NCBI RefSeq assembly: GCF_010091945.1
Contig: NZ_WVIE01000026.1
Span: 1 to 64,000 of the forward strand
Direction of reading: 5' to 3'
DNA: 64,000 nucleotides
From: Myxacorys almedinensis A
Lineage (GTDB): Bacteria > Cyanobacteriota > Cyanobacteriia > Leptolyngbyales > Leptolyngbyaceae
In this document: piece after piece, positions 10,001 to 17,666 of the stretch
Layout of the letters: the number at the start of each line of letters is the position of its first letter
Numbering within the stretch: the first letter of the stretch is position 1
The notes under the pieces: model-generated
The model's database searches: none
What the model saw: the letters and a program-made list of their open reading frames with translations, nothing else
Told to the model about the DNA's origin: nothing
Position numbers and translations under genes: made by a program

Positions 10001-10407
10001 CGATCGTCATGGTGGAGTTGGCTAACCAGATCCGCGAACGAGACGGCGTGACCCGGCGAGTTGCCATGCTGCAAGCCGCCCCTCAGCGACTTCGACCAAT
10101 TCTAATGACGGCGATCACAACCGTTTTAGGGATGTTTCCGCTTGCCTTAGGCTTGGGCGAGGGCGGCGAGTTCTTGCAACCGCTTGGAATTGTGGTGTTT
10201 TCTGGCTTGTCGCTAGCAACGATTCTCACGCTCTTCATTATTCCTTGCTTTTATCTACTGCTCCATGATATTTTTGGACGATTTGAAGCGAAGGAACGAG
10301 TTGAGCAACGCGCAAAGACTTCATTCGATTCGGAAGATAATAAAGGTGAGGAGGCGTTTGATGTACCTCCAGTGCGGAGTCCTGAAGAGAGCTTGCCCAG
10401 AAAGTAG
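7093..10407 (+). CDS. RND family efflux pump permease (AcrB/HAE1-like)
   Basis: An 1104-residue proton-driven exporter, slightly longer than the usual 1020-1050. It shows the family pattern of a first membrane helix (about 20-40), a large porter domain, a helix cluster (about 355-575), a second porter domain and a final helix cluster (about 905-1065). Family motifs include LGGLALGVGIVVDNSIVM in the fourth helix, carrying the acidic pair region of the proton relay, and AIVMVELANQIRERDG near the end. The cytoplasmic C-terminal tail of about 40 residues is acidic and unrelated to the core. The substrate (drug, metal or lipid) cannot be told from sequence. Together with the adaptor gene 13 bp upstream it lacks only a TolC-like channel. 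Confidence 0.94.
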   Translation: MTSSSQPRGFSISGIAVRRHIGTLMLTLAVMAIGVFFLFTIQVDLLPSITYPRIGVRVNAPGISPEVAIDEVTRPLEEALSTTEGVVQTFSTTREGQVNVDLYFQPGGNIDQALNDATAAFNRARGRLPSTIEEPRLFKVDPSQLPVYEVALTSDSLEPVDLRVFADEELGRELTVVDGVAAVDVAGGVSEEVRVLVDFDRLQSLGVGLNEILTQLSETNRDVSGGRILGENSEPLTRAIGRFQDASEIENLSFIVSDAPESGNASGTTDSPEATRRVYLRDVAEVSDGTQQQRLFVTLNGSPAVKLSIQKQPDANTIQVVEGVKRRIEELRSAGVVPQDMQLLPTLDESIFIRNSISNVTTAGLVGAGLAAIAVLLFLGSIRQTLIIVLSIPLATLTAIILMRLFNLSLNVFSLGGLALGVGIVVDNSIVMLETIAEGSGMTLGHESRTRLNSQELIEQSIVSSQSVESALLASTSTNLVAVLPFLLIGGFIALLFNELILTISFSVAASIFVAVTIVPMMASRLLAIRWSSRVGQTWLLRNFNQRFEASTRQYRSLLDTVLRRRLLVIAITFLVLGGSSLLVLGSIPQEILPRLSTGQANLFARFAPGTPINTSLKVMSEVDKILSEQPETEYVFTTIGGSLFGSNTSENAVRSSSNITLKPGTNVPEFVERVTQEFNRLNLVDTLLRLSPGQVRGLILNNSPVRGADVDVLLQGNSAAQLEQAGRQVIAALGQAKLARYRPDTDQRQPEIQIRRDRERAAELGLNTQDIGTTIQTALEGSVPTQLQRGNRLVDVRVELKDGVIQRPSQLAQLPLFTPDRQLVRLGDIAQIETGEAPGEIQRINQRQVFQIAGTLNDDASLGGALEEVNQIFQTLQLPEGVSRLPSSAAQSNQQIQSALPLLGGLAAFLVFVVMAVQYNSLVDPLVIMLTIPLAIAGGIWGLFITNTAIGATVIVGAVLLVGIVVNNAIVMVELANQIRERDGVTRRVAMLQAAPQRLRPILMTAITTVLGMFPLALGLGEGGEFLQPLGIVVFSGLSLATILTLFIIPCFYLLLHDIFGRFEAKERVEQRAKTSFDSEDNKGEEAFDVPPVRSPEESLPRK

Positions 10408-10738
10408 ACTCTAGAGAACCCAAGTGTTGGTCACTTAGCACAGAGAACGATCGCGCCTCCTTCTACAGAAGGCAGACAGCACGCTGGTTTCAAGTCGCTT
10501 TCCGGACTAAAGACCTGCACTGAAGAAGATAACAGAACTGGATAGCCCTCGGCTTTCTTGATTAGAGAAACCAATTTGGCACTCCTCTACTGAGTTTTCA
10601 CCATTAAGAAAGCTCATTTGAAACCCGCGTCATGATCCCCTTACGTTGGATTAAAAAGTTGCCCAAAGGATTTGAAACTCTTTAAACTCTACCGTTAGGT
10701 GGAATTATAAATTTCTATACTAAGGACGTTGAGATCTT
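10408..10738. other. Intergenic spacer before PBP2
   Basis: This 331-bp spacer between two plus-strand genes holds only a weak 5-bp hairpin (CCTTC 10459-10463 with GAAGG 10468-10472) and an A/T-rich stretch at about 10700-10725 close to the PBP2 start. A TATACT at 10716-10721 lies too near the AAGGA ribosome-binding site to be a convincing -10 element. I see no gene in it. Confidence 0.4.
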
Positions 10739-12514
10739 ATGGCGACAGGCTTTTCAGGGGCATCTACTAGAAACTGGGTCAATCGGGCGCGATCGCATCG
10801 TTCGTCTCGCGCTATTGTTTTACTGATGATTGCGGCGGGGCTGATCAGCATCTGCTTATTCCGGGTTGCCTATCTTCAGCTTGTGCAAGGTCAGTATCAT
10901 CGGCAACTTGCAGACAACAATCGGATTCGACCATTGCCCATTGTTGCCGATCGGGGCAATATCCTCGATCGCAAAGGCAATACCCTAGCCACAAGCGAGT
11001 TGTCGCGATCGGTCTACCTCTACCCGCGAGAGCAACCAAAAGAGCAATGGCAAGAAAGTGCCAAACAGTTGAGCCAGATTCTAGATATTCCTGCCGCAGA
11101 CATTCTCAAACAGATTGAAGAGCGGGGATACCAGTCGGCAATGCCCGTCAGAATTTACCGAAAACTTGACGAACAGCGATTCATTGCCCTATCTGAAAGT
11201 GGGGCGATCCCCGGACTTGAAATGCAACCGGAATCCAACCGATTTTATCCCCACGGCAGTTTGGCATCTCATGTCATGGGATATATCGGCGAGGCAACCC
11301 GCGACGATTTGATCAACCACCCCGAATTTCCGGTTGGGATGTTGCTTGGCAAAGCGGGGATCGAGCGGATTGCAGATGATGTGCTGCGAGGAAAATGGGG
11401 TAATCGGCTGATTCAGGTCGATTCGGTGGGCAAAGAGCTAAATATGCTGGGAGTCCAGCAACCTGTGTCTGGTGTGCCTCTGCAACTTACGTTAGATCTC
11501 AAATTGCAGCAAGCCGCCGAAAAAATGCTCAACAATCGGCGGGGCGCCGTTGTCGCGATGGATGTGAAGACGGGGGCTGTTTTGACGCTGGCAAGCGGGC
11601 CATCGTTTGATCCGGGTATGTTTACGCGAAAAATCACTCAGAATGAATGGGATGCGCTTCAGAACGAAAATACCCCCCTGTTAAACCGGGCGCTGCAAGG
11701 GTATCCGCCCGGAAGCACGTTCAAAATTGTGACGGCAGCCGCAGGAATGCAATCGGGCAAATTTTCTCCTGAGTCTACGTTAATGACCTATGGAGCGCTC
11801 AACATTGGGGGAACGTTTTTCCACGAGCATGGCGGCAGCGGCTACGGCGTAATTGGCTTTCGAGAGGCATTTACGGTTAGCAGCAACACTTTTTTCTACC
11901 AGGTCGGTATGGCAGCAGGTCCAGAAGAAATTGCAAAATGGGGGCGCAATCTTGGCATCGGGATCTCATCTAACATGGGGCTAGATGGGGCTAGTCATGG
12001 AATCATTCCGACGCCAGAGCAAAAGGAGTCGCTCTACAACGAGCCTTGGTATGGTGGCGACACGGTTAGTATGTCGATTGGGCAAGGCGTTGTGCAGGTG
12101 ACACCCCTAGAAATGGCGGTTATGGTTTCTGCGATCGCAAACGGTGGCAAGCGAGTTAAGCCTCATTTGATGGTGAATCAAAACTTCCAGCCCGATGCAC
12201 AGCCTACTCCTACGGGATTGAATCCAGCAACCATCAAGGTGATTCAAGAAGGGCTAGCGGCAGTTGTGAAAGAGGGAACGGCGCGTCAGCTTAACGATGG
12301 CTCTATCCCGCCAACTGCTGGAAAAACAGGAACCGCAGAGGTGCTAGGACAGCGTGATAATGCGGTGTACGTAGGCTACGGACCGGTGAACAATCCCCAA
12401 ATTGCAGTGGCAGTTGTCGTCGAGAATGGTGGGTTTGGGGCAGAATCGGCAGTGCCAATTGCCCACGAGGTTTACAAAGCATATTTTGGTTCTCAGAAGA
12501 AATCTGGTTCCTAA
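10739..12514 (+). CDS. mrdA: Penicillin-binding protein 2, peptidoglycan transpeptidase
   Basis: A 591-residue class B PBP that cross-links peptidoglycan during cell elongation, anchored in the cytoplasmic membrane. One N-terminal membrane helix (about 28-48) is followed by the dimerisation/pedestal domain (RPLPIVADRGNILDRKG at about 61) and the transpeptidase domain. The three active-site motifs are present: STFK (in PPGSTFKI), SSN (VSSNTFF) and KTGT (AGKTGTAEV). Its length is normal for the family. It stands apart from mreBCD and rodA, which are not in the window. AAGGA lies 12 nt before the ATG, a somewhat long spacing. A PBP3/FtsI assignment is less likely because of the MrdA-type pedestal and the PPGSTFK context. 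Confidence 0.9.
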   Translation: MATGFSGASTRNWVNRARSHRSSRAIVLLMIAAGLISICLFRVAYLQLVQGQYHRQLADNNRIRPLPIVADRGNILDRKGNTLATSELSRSVYLYPREQPKEQWQESAKQLSQILDIPAADILKQIEERGYQSAMPVRIYRKLDEQRFIALSESGAIPGLEMQPESNRFYPHGSLASHVMGYIGEATRDDLINHPEFPVGMLLGKAGIERIADDVLRGKWGNRLIQVDSVGKELNMLGVQQPVSGVPLQLTLDLKLQQAAEKMLNNRRGAVVAMDVKTGAVLTLASGPSFDPGMFTRKITQNEWDALQNENTPLLNRALQGYPPGSTFKIVTAAAGMQSGKFSPESTLMTYGALNIGGTFFHEHGGSGYGVIGFREAFTVSSNTFFYQVGMAAGPEEIAKWGRNLGIGISSNMGLDGASHGIIPTPEQKESLYNEPWYGGDTVSMSIGQGVVQVTPLEMAVMVSAIANGGKRVKPHLMVNQNFQPDAQPTPTGLNPATIKVIQEGLAAVVKEGTARQLNDGSIPPTAGKTGTAEVLGQRDNAVYVGYGPVNNPQIAVAVVVENGGFGAESAVPIAHEVYKAYFGSQKKSGS

Positions 12515-12664
12515 TCAATCGTCTATAGACACAGCAATAGAGAGACACAGCAATAGAGATTTTTGAGTATTTTCAGAAATCCTTTTTTGTTGTGAAAGGA
12601 ACAAATATAATTAATACACAGAAATAAATCTGGGTACTTTTGGTGTTTTCCGAGTTGAGGCGTT

Positions 12665-13663
12665 GTGGGTGGGAGCAAGTTTGTGGATTACGATCTTCCG
12701 AGCTTTTCAATTATTTTAGAAACGGAAAACTTGGCGAATGCTGACTTAAAAGGACTTTCGCGATCGCTCTCCTCGCTTGCTGCCCAAGACCCGGCTCCTA
12801 CTTATGCAAATGAAGTTATTCTGATCGATAGTGGCAATACCCCAACCGAAGTGCTAAAAGAATTGTGTTGCCTCTATCCTTGGGTCAAAATTCATGAAGC
12901 CCAAGCTGGTATTGGATATTACCAGTCCAAAATGTTAGGAGCAAAGCTAGCAACTGGAGAAATTATTGTTTACTACGATTCTGATTGTGTCTATGCTCAT
13001 CAATGGTTAAAAACCATATTGCAACCATTTTTACAATCAAAAGATGTCCAAATTGTTGCAGGTGAGACCGTAACAAATAATGTTGGAATTTATGGCACTG
13101 CGATGGCAATGACCTATATTTTCCCTCCATTTTCTGGTCAACAAGAGTTAACTTCAACAAAGCAATATTTTCTAAACAATGTTGCTTTTCGTCAAGACTT
13201 TTTGCTGCGCTATCCGATTCCTACACAGTTGCCGCTTTACCGAGGAAACTGCGTTATTCATGCCCATCACATCCGAGAGCAAGGCATTATCATTTGGCAG
13301 CAACCGCAGGCGAGAGCGTTTCATGCGCCTCCCAATGGCGTCTCTCATTTCTTCTGGCGATTTCTGTTAATTGGGCATGATTATTACTGGCAAAGGCGGC
13401 TCCTCAGACCTGGCAAAAAACAGACTAAAATAGATGATCTGAGCATGAATGGGATAGGCGGAAAACTACAGATATTTCGCGATCGCATTCATAAACTGGT
13501 AGCAAACGACCTTCGCCATTTATTCTTTTTGCCGCTAGCGATTCCGATCATGATTGCCTCAGCGTTGCTAATTTATCTGGGTTTCCTAATCACGACTTGG
13601 AAACCAAACTATCTGTTAGCGCAATATAACAAACTTTTAGAAGAGAGCCAACGGGTTACCTGA
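12665..13663 (+). CDS. Family 2 glycosyltransferase
   Basis: A 332-residue protein with a GT-A fold: SFSIILETEN at the N terminus, EVILIDSGNT for nucleotide binding, and a DSD metal-binding motif in VYYDSDCVYAHQW at about residue 100. A hydrophobic segment near the C terminus (about 285-312) suggests membrane association. The donor sugar and acceptor cannot be read from sequence. It starts at GTG 12665 preceded by GAGG four bases upstream. It follows mrdA by 150 bp on the same strand; both may act on the cell envelope, but co-transcription is uncertain. Confidence 0.85.
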   Translation: MGGSKFVDYDLPSFSIILETENLANADLKGLSRSLSSLAAQDPAPTYANEVILIDSGNTPTEVLKELCCLYPWVKIHEAQAGIGYYQSKMLGAKLATGEIIVYYDSDCVYAHQWLKTILQPFLQSKDVQIVAGETVTNNVGIYGTAMAMTYIFPPFSGQQELTSTKQYFLNNVAFRQDFLLRYPIPTQLPLYRGNCVIHAHHIREQGIIIWQQPQARAFHAPPNGVSHFFWRFLLIGHDYYWQRRLLRPGKKQTKIDDLSMNGIGGKLQIFRDRIHKLVANDLRHLFFLPLAIPIMIASALLIYLGFLITTWKPNYLLAQYNKLLEESQRVT

Positions 13664-13716
13664 CAATGCTCTTACGCCCTCTGGCACAGCCACCGGAGTG
13701 CGTTTTATAGCCACGC

Positions 13717-14661
13717 CTACGAATTGGGTAGCAAGGTTTCTTCAGCTAACGTTACCGCGCTACCCAACGGCTGAGTCACTTGGCGAAGCAAAATGGTTTC
13801 TAAACGGTTGTTTCTAATCCGAAGGGCTTCGAGTTCAAGTTCACCCCATTGCACGCGATCGCGCTCGGCTGGAACGTGCCCTACCTGATGAATCATAAAG
13901 CCAGCCAAGGTTTTGTAGGCGTCGCTCGGTGGAAAGTTTACCCCAAGTTGCTGGTTCAAGTCTTGCAAATCCATAGAGCCGTCTACTTTGACCGAATACG
14001 GGTCGCAGTGAACAATTGGCGTATCGGATGGCACGGCTTCGCGATCGCGCGATCCGATCAGCAGGTTCACCGTAGCATTGAGCACCACCAACGCCGGAGC
14101 AAAAAGATAGGAACAGAGGTTTAGGGGACGAATCAAGAGCAGCGCGGTGCGTTCTGGCGCTTGAGAAGCCAAGACTTTGGGGACGAGTTCGCCTAAAACG
14201 ATCTCGACGTAGGTCACGAGTAAAAACGCGATCGCAGTCGCAATCGAGTGACTCGTCAGCATCGCAGGCAAGGGCGGAATGGGTAATCGCGCGATCCAGG
14301 GTTCGATCCAATGCACCGTTGCGCCTTCGCCAAGCCAACCGAGGAGAAGGCTGCCTGCTGTGGTTCCGGTTTGGGTGACCGAGAGATACTGCTTGAGGTT
14401 ATTTTGGGCGTGCTGCACCTGTTGGGCGATGGCTTGAGTCTCGGTCTGTTGCGTGAGCCGATAGATTTCGCCTTTGGACGCAGATACGATCGCAAGTTCT
14501 GCGGCGACAAAAAACGCAATCACCAAGACCAAAACAAGTAATATTGCCAATTGCAAAAGCGCCTCTGCGGCTTCAATCTCGATGGTGTGTAGAAAGGTCA
14601 AAGCTCGGCTCCAAATTGTTAAGGAAGATACCTTTACTAGTTTAGTGAGTTCGTTAGCCAA
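13717..14661 (-). CDS. CNNM/HlyC-CorC family membrane protein lacking the CBS pair
   Basis: A 314-residue membrane protein. Residues about 35-205 form a DUF21/CNNM transmembrane domain (IAFFVAAELAIVSASKGEI, EIVLGELVPKVLASQAPER). They are followed directly by a CorC_HlyC ligand-binding domain (about 222-300; YSVKVDGSMDLQDLNQQLG, TLAGFMIHQVGHVPAE). Full-length relatives place two CBS domains of about 120 residues between these parts, and they are absent here. The family is linked to magnesium or other cation transport. The junction falls beside a HIP1 octamer (14041-14048). The listed start is a TTG codon with AAGGGG some 10 nt upstream; a second in-frame TTG lies downstream, so the start is uncertain. 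It converges with the glycosyltransferase gene. Confidence 0.85.
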   Translation of the reverse strand: MANELTKLVKVSSLTIWSRALTFLHTIEIEAAEALLQLAILLVLVLVIAFFVAAELAIVSASKGEIYRLTQQTETQAIAQQVQHAQNNLKQYLSVTQTGTTAGSLLLGWLGEGATVHWIEPWIARLPIPPLPAMLTSHSIATAIAFLLVTYVEIVLGELVPKVLASQAPERTALLLIRPLNLCSYLFAPALVVLNATVNLLIGSRDREAVPSDTPIVHCDPYSVKVDGSMDLQDLNQQLGVNFPPSDAYKTLAGFMIHQVGHVPAERDRVQWGELELEALRIRNNRLETILLRQVTQPLGSAVTLAEETLLPNS

Positions 14662-14884
14662 ACGACTTGTACCCCTTGGCGCAGTTTCCAGAAGAGACGT
14701 TGGTGCTAGCTTTAGCCAGGTTGTTGGTCTCTATGGTTTCTCCGTTATAAATTAGATCTCCACCACAGAGCGATCTAATGAGAGACTTTAGAGTTAGGAT
14801 TTTTGGTGTTGCTTCCCTTTCACACAAAAGAGTGTGGCAACGTTGCACCAGGATTTGGTTGAATCTCTGATTCTTCTTACTTTT

Positions 14885-15763
14885 ATGTTTCAGCGCCCTC
14901 TCATTTGTACTGACTTTACAGACGGCTTGCAGCGTTTGGTTCATTTCATCCCTGCCTTGGCGATGGGTGGCATGACGCAGATTGTTTTTCTCCATGTCGT
15001 TCCATTGGTTGAGAAAGCAGGAGTTCCGCGAGCGGATACTGAAAAGATGGATCGCGCTCAGGAACAACTCGCGATCGCGCTCAACGATCTGCCTGCTGGG
15101 GTTGACGTGAAGGTAGAAGTTCAAGCTGGAAAAGCGGTTGATGCCATTGTTCAGGCGACAAAGACCTATGAAGCCGATGTGATCCTGTTGGGAACACAGA
15201 GCCGAAATCTACTCACTGAAAAGCTGTTTGGCAGCACCACCATTGCCCTTGCGAAGGAAGCTAATATTCCGTTATTCACCATCCGTCCTCAGTTGATTTC
15301 GACCTACACCTCAGAAGAACTAAATTTGCGGTGTCAACATTTGTTTCGCGATGTGTTGTTGCCTTACGATGACAGCGATGCTGCAAAATATACGGCTGAG
15401 CAGATCAAGCAGTTAGCGCAGGCAAATGGCAATCACTGCATCAGAAGTTGCTTTCTCTGTTGGGTGGTTGAAGGTGGTGGCAGAACGGCGCTATCGGCTC
15501 AGGATGAACAAAACTTTATCACGCAAAAGCTAGAGCCGCTCCGGGATCAATTGCAAGCGGTGGGAATTCAAACTGAGATTGAAGTTCGGCATGGAAATCC
15601 GATGGCTGAGCTATTGATGGCGGCGCAAGAGTTGGAGATTAGCACGATCGCGCTTTCATCGAATAACGTCAGCCCTTTGTTAGAGTGGTCGTCTCCTAGC
15701 TTTGCGAATGAGTGCGTGCGTCGCAGTATGCATCCTGTGCTTTATTTCCCATTCAAAAGATGA
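14885..15763 (+). CDS. Tandem universal stress protein
   Basis: From ATG 14885 the product has 292 residues and begins FQRPLICTDFTDG, which matches the usual first strand of a Usp domain; an upstream GTG at 14834 would add 17 residues unlike the family. Two Usp domains are visible. The first (about 1-140) has ADVILLGTQSRNLLTEKLFGS, and the second (about 145-292) starts FRDVLLPYDDSD. The second domain's nucleotide-binding loop is degenerate (ALSSNNVSPLLEW in place of GxxGxSxxxxxxxGS). These cytoplasmic proteins bind ATP or act as stress chaperone-like factors; the exact role is unknown. It is a single gene, converging with the kinase gene. Confidence 0.85.
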   Translation: MFQRPLICTDFTDGLQRLVHFIPALAMGGMTQIVFLHVVPLVEKAGVPRADTEKMDRAQEQLAIALNDLPAGVDVKVEVQAGKAVDAIVQATKTYEADVILLGTQSRNLLTEKLFGSTTIALAKEANIPLFTIRPQLISTYTSEELNLRCQHLFRDVLLPYDDSDAAKYTAEQIKQLAQANGNHCIRSCFLCWVVEGGGRTALSAQDEQNFITQKLEPLRDQLQAVGIQTEIEVRHGNPMAELLMAAQELEISTIALSSNNVSPLLEWSSPSFANECVRRSMHPVLYFPFKR

Positions 15764-15849
15764 TTGTGCCGTCGCGTCCTAAAGCAGTGTGGTGGCGCAG
15801 CGAATCGCCGTTATTCCGTCAACGAATCAATCGTTTGTCTTGCTTCTGC

Positions 15850-15916
15850 CCCTGCGATCGCACAGCGCTGTTTGCGATTCGCAAGTAGCAGCGCCAAGCA
15901 CCGTGCGATCGCAGGG
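15850..15916. repeat. Nested HIP1-bearing inverted repeat between convergent genes
   Basis: A perfect 14-bp inverted repeat, CCCTGCGATCGCAC (15850-15863) with GTGCGATCGCAGGG (15903-15916), encloses a second stem GCGCTG (15865-15870) with CAGCGC (15889-15894) and a third TTGCG (15872-15876) with CGCAA (15880-15884). All three nest into one long hairpin between the stress-protein gene and the kinase gene, which converge. Each outer arm carries a HIP1 octamer. It could block transcription from both sides, although there is no T tract. Confidence 0.7.
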
Positions 15917-15956
15917 ACTAACAGCCGAATACTTACTTTGAACCGGATCACGCTAC

Positions 15957-17663
15957 CTAAATAGAAAGCGATACGGTAAAAGTTGTACGACCGGGAATAC
16001 TATGAACTGCGATCGCGCCTTCGTGCTTATCAATAATTTTTTTCACAATGCTCAACCCTAGTCCGCTTCCTTCTCCCATGGGTTTTGTTGTGAAAAACGG
16101 CTCAAACAATCGAGAGTGCAAATCGCTGGCAATCCCGGTTCCAGTATCGGTGATGCCCACTTGCACCCAAGAAGAACCGGCAGCCTTTGCCGACTCAACT
16201 TTAGTGCTAATGGTTAGCGTTCCGGTATAGTCCATCGCTTGGATGGCATTGTGAATTAGATTTGCCCACACTTGATTAAGTTCATCAGGGCAGCAGCGAA
16301 TTAGAGGAACCTCCTCGTAATCTCGCACAACGTTTACACCGCGCTTAATTTTATTAGCATAGAGCATAAGTGTAGTTTCAATGCCTGCAATCACATCTGC
16401 TTTCACCATTGTGCTTTCGTTATCTTTGCGAGCATAGGTTTTGAGTGCAAGCACAACTTTAGATGTTTGCATTGCCGCCGTCTCGATCGTTTGTACACTG
16501 CGCTGTGCGCTCGTTAGTTGATATACCATTGTAAGAATCAGATCTCGATGCTTGTCATTTAGTATTGCGTCTGACGATGCAATATTTTCATAAATTCCAA
16601 TATCCATTAGCGTGTCTGCAACCTGATCGGCATCTGTAACCTGGCGTTGCTCTAACTGTTGAATTAAGTTGCGTTTAAGCTGCCGTTTTTCCCGGGACGA
16701 TCGCGCCGATAAACTTGGGAGAGAGGCTTGCGATCGCTGTAAAAGGGCAAACAGATCATCTCGGCGCTCGGCGGAAAGGAGGTGTAAAACGTGAGGAAGC
16801 TGTTGAAGATCGTGCTTAAAGAAAGTAGAAACATTTTCAACAGATGAGCAAATGGCTCCAAGCGGGGTATTCATTTCATGGGCAACGCCTGCCACAAGCT
16901 GACCTAGAGCCGCTAGCTTCTCAGATTGAATTAATTTTGTTTGGGTTGTTTTAAGTTCGGCTAACGTGAGGCTTAAATCTTTATTTTTTTGCTGTAATTC
17001 CTGTTCGGTTTGCTTTCGATCGGTGACGTTCCGAGCCACCCACATCGCCGTGTTTTGATCGATAGGCGAAATGCTTGCATCTGACCAAGTTGTTTCTCCG
17101 TCTAACGTGAGGCTATATTCTACAGTGATCGTTTCTTGCAACGTTAGAGCGCGTTGAATATAACCCAAAAACTGATCAGCAACCTCAGAGGGAAACACCT
17201 CGTGTAAGGTCTTGCCGAGGCGCTTTTCATCAGGATGATAAAGAATCCGCTTTTGGCTCGTTTCGGGGATTTTGATGTGGCGACCATCGCGATCGTAGAC
17301 AAAAACCAACTGATCCATTGCTGCAAATAAGGCTTCAAACTCTGCATTAGCCTGGACAAGAGCGCGAGTCCGTTCTTCGATGTACGGCTCTGAAAGGTTG
17401 CTCAGCCCGCCTCCAGATAATTGCCCATCGGCTTCTGTGGACGCAGAAACCGGTTGACTAACGGGGCTGAGATTTAGGCGAGACAGCCATTGCGCGGTTA
17501 AAATGCTAGCTGAGATCGCGCTACCGGATGCGATCGCGGCTAGCTGCAAGGTTTCTCTCACGCTGTAAGATGAAAGATAGCTCATAAGCCCCACTGTGCC
17601 GACAATTGGAACGACAGACGAGGCGATGAGAACAAATCTGAGCGGTAAACGTTGGTTTTGCAT
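15957..17663 (-). CDS. PAS-domain sensor histidine kinase
   Basis: A 568-residue membrane kinase. Two N-terminal hydrophobic segments (about 8-30 and 36-57) are followed by a PAS domain (about 105-215; QLVFVYDRDGRHIKIPETSQ, ending in VARNVTDRKQTEQEL), a coiled coil, and a phospho-acceptor H-box (LVAGVAHEMNTPLGAICSSV, about 260). A stretch of about 100 residues rich in charged helices separates the H-box from the ATPase domain. The ATPase has an N-box (WANLIHNAIQAM) and G-boxes (DTGTGIASD, GSGLGLSI). The upstream gene stops 3 bp before its ATG, so the two are translationally linked. The signal is unknown. Confidence 0.9.
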   Translation of the reverse strand: MQNQRLPLRFVLIASSVVPIVGTVGLMSYLSSYSVRETLQLAAIASGSAISASILTAQWLSRLNLSPVSQPVSASTEADGQLSGGGLSNLSEPYIEERTRALVQANAEFEALFAAMDQLVFVYDRDGRHIKIPETSQKRILYHPDEKRLGKTLHEVFPSEVADQFLGYIQRALTLQETITVEYSLTLDGETTWSDASISPIDQNTAMWVARNVTDRKQTEQELQQKNKDLSLTLAELKTTQTKLIQSEKLAALGQLVAGVAHEMNTPLGAICSSVENVSTFFKHDLQQLPHVLHLLSAERRDDLFALLQRSQASLPSLSARSSREKRQLKRNLIQQLEQRQVTDADQVADTLMDIGIYENIASSDAILNDKHRDLILTMVYQLTSAQRSVQTIETAAMQTSKVVLALKTYARKDNESTMVKADVIAGIETTLMLYANKIKRGVNVVRDYEEVPLIRCCPDELNQVWANLIHNAIQAMDYTGTLTISTKVESAKAAGSSWVQVGITDTGTGIASDLHSRLFEPFFTTKPMGEGSGLGLSIVKKIIDKHEGAIAVHSIPGRTTFTVSLSI

Positions 17664-17666
17664 GGG

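Noticed and set aside
10716-10721. TATACT as a -10 box for penicillin-binding protein 2
   Set aside because: It overlaps the ribosome-binding region, so the transcript would start after it.
14654-15124. 156-codon minus-strand open frame overlapping the universal stress protein
   Set aside because: It lies antisense to a clear Usp gene; its length is a by-product of the opposite coding frame.
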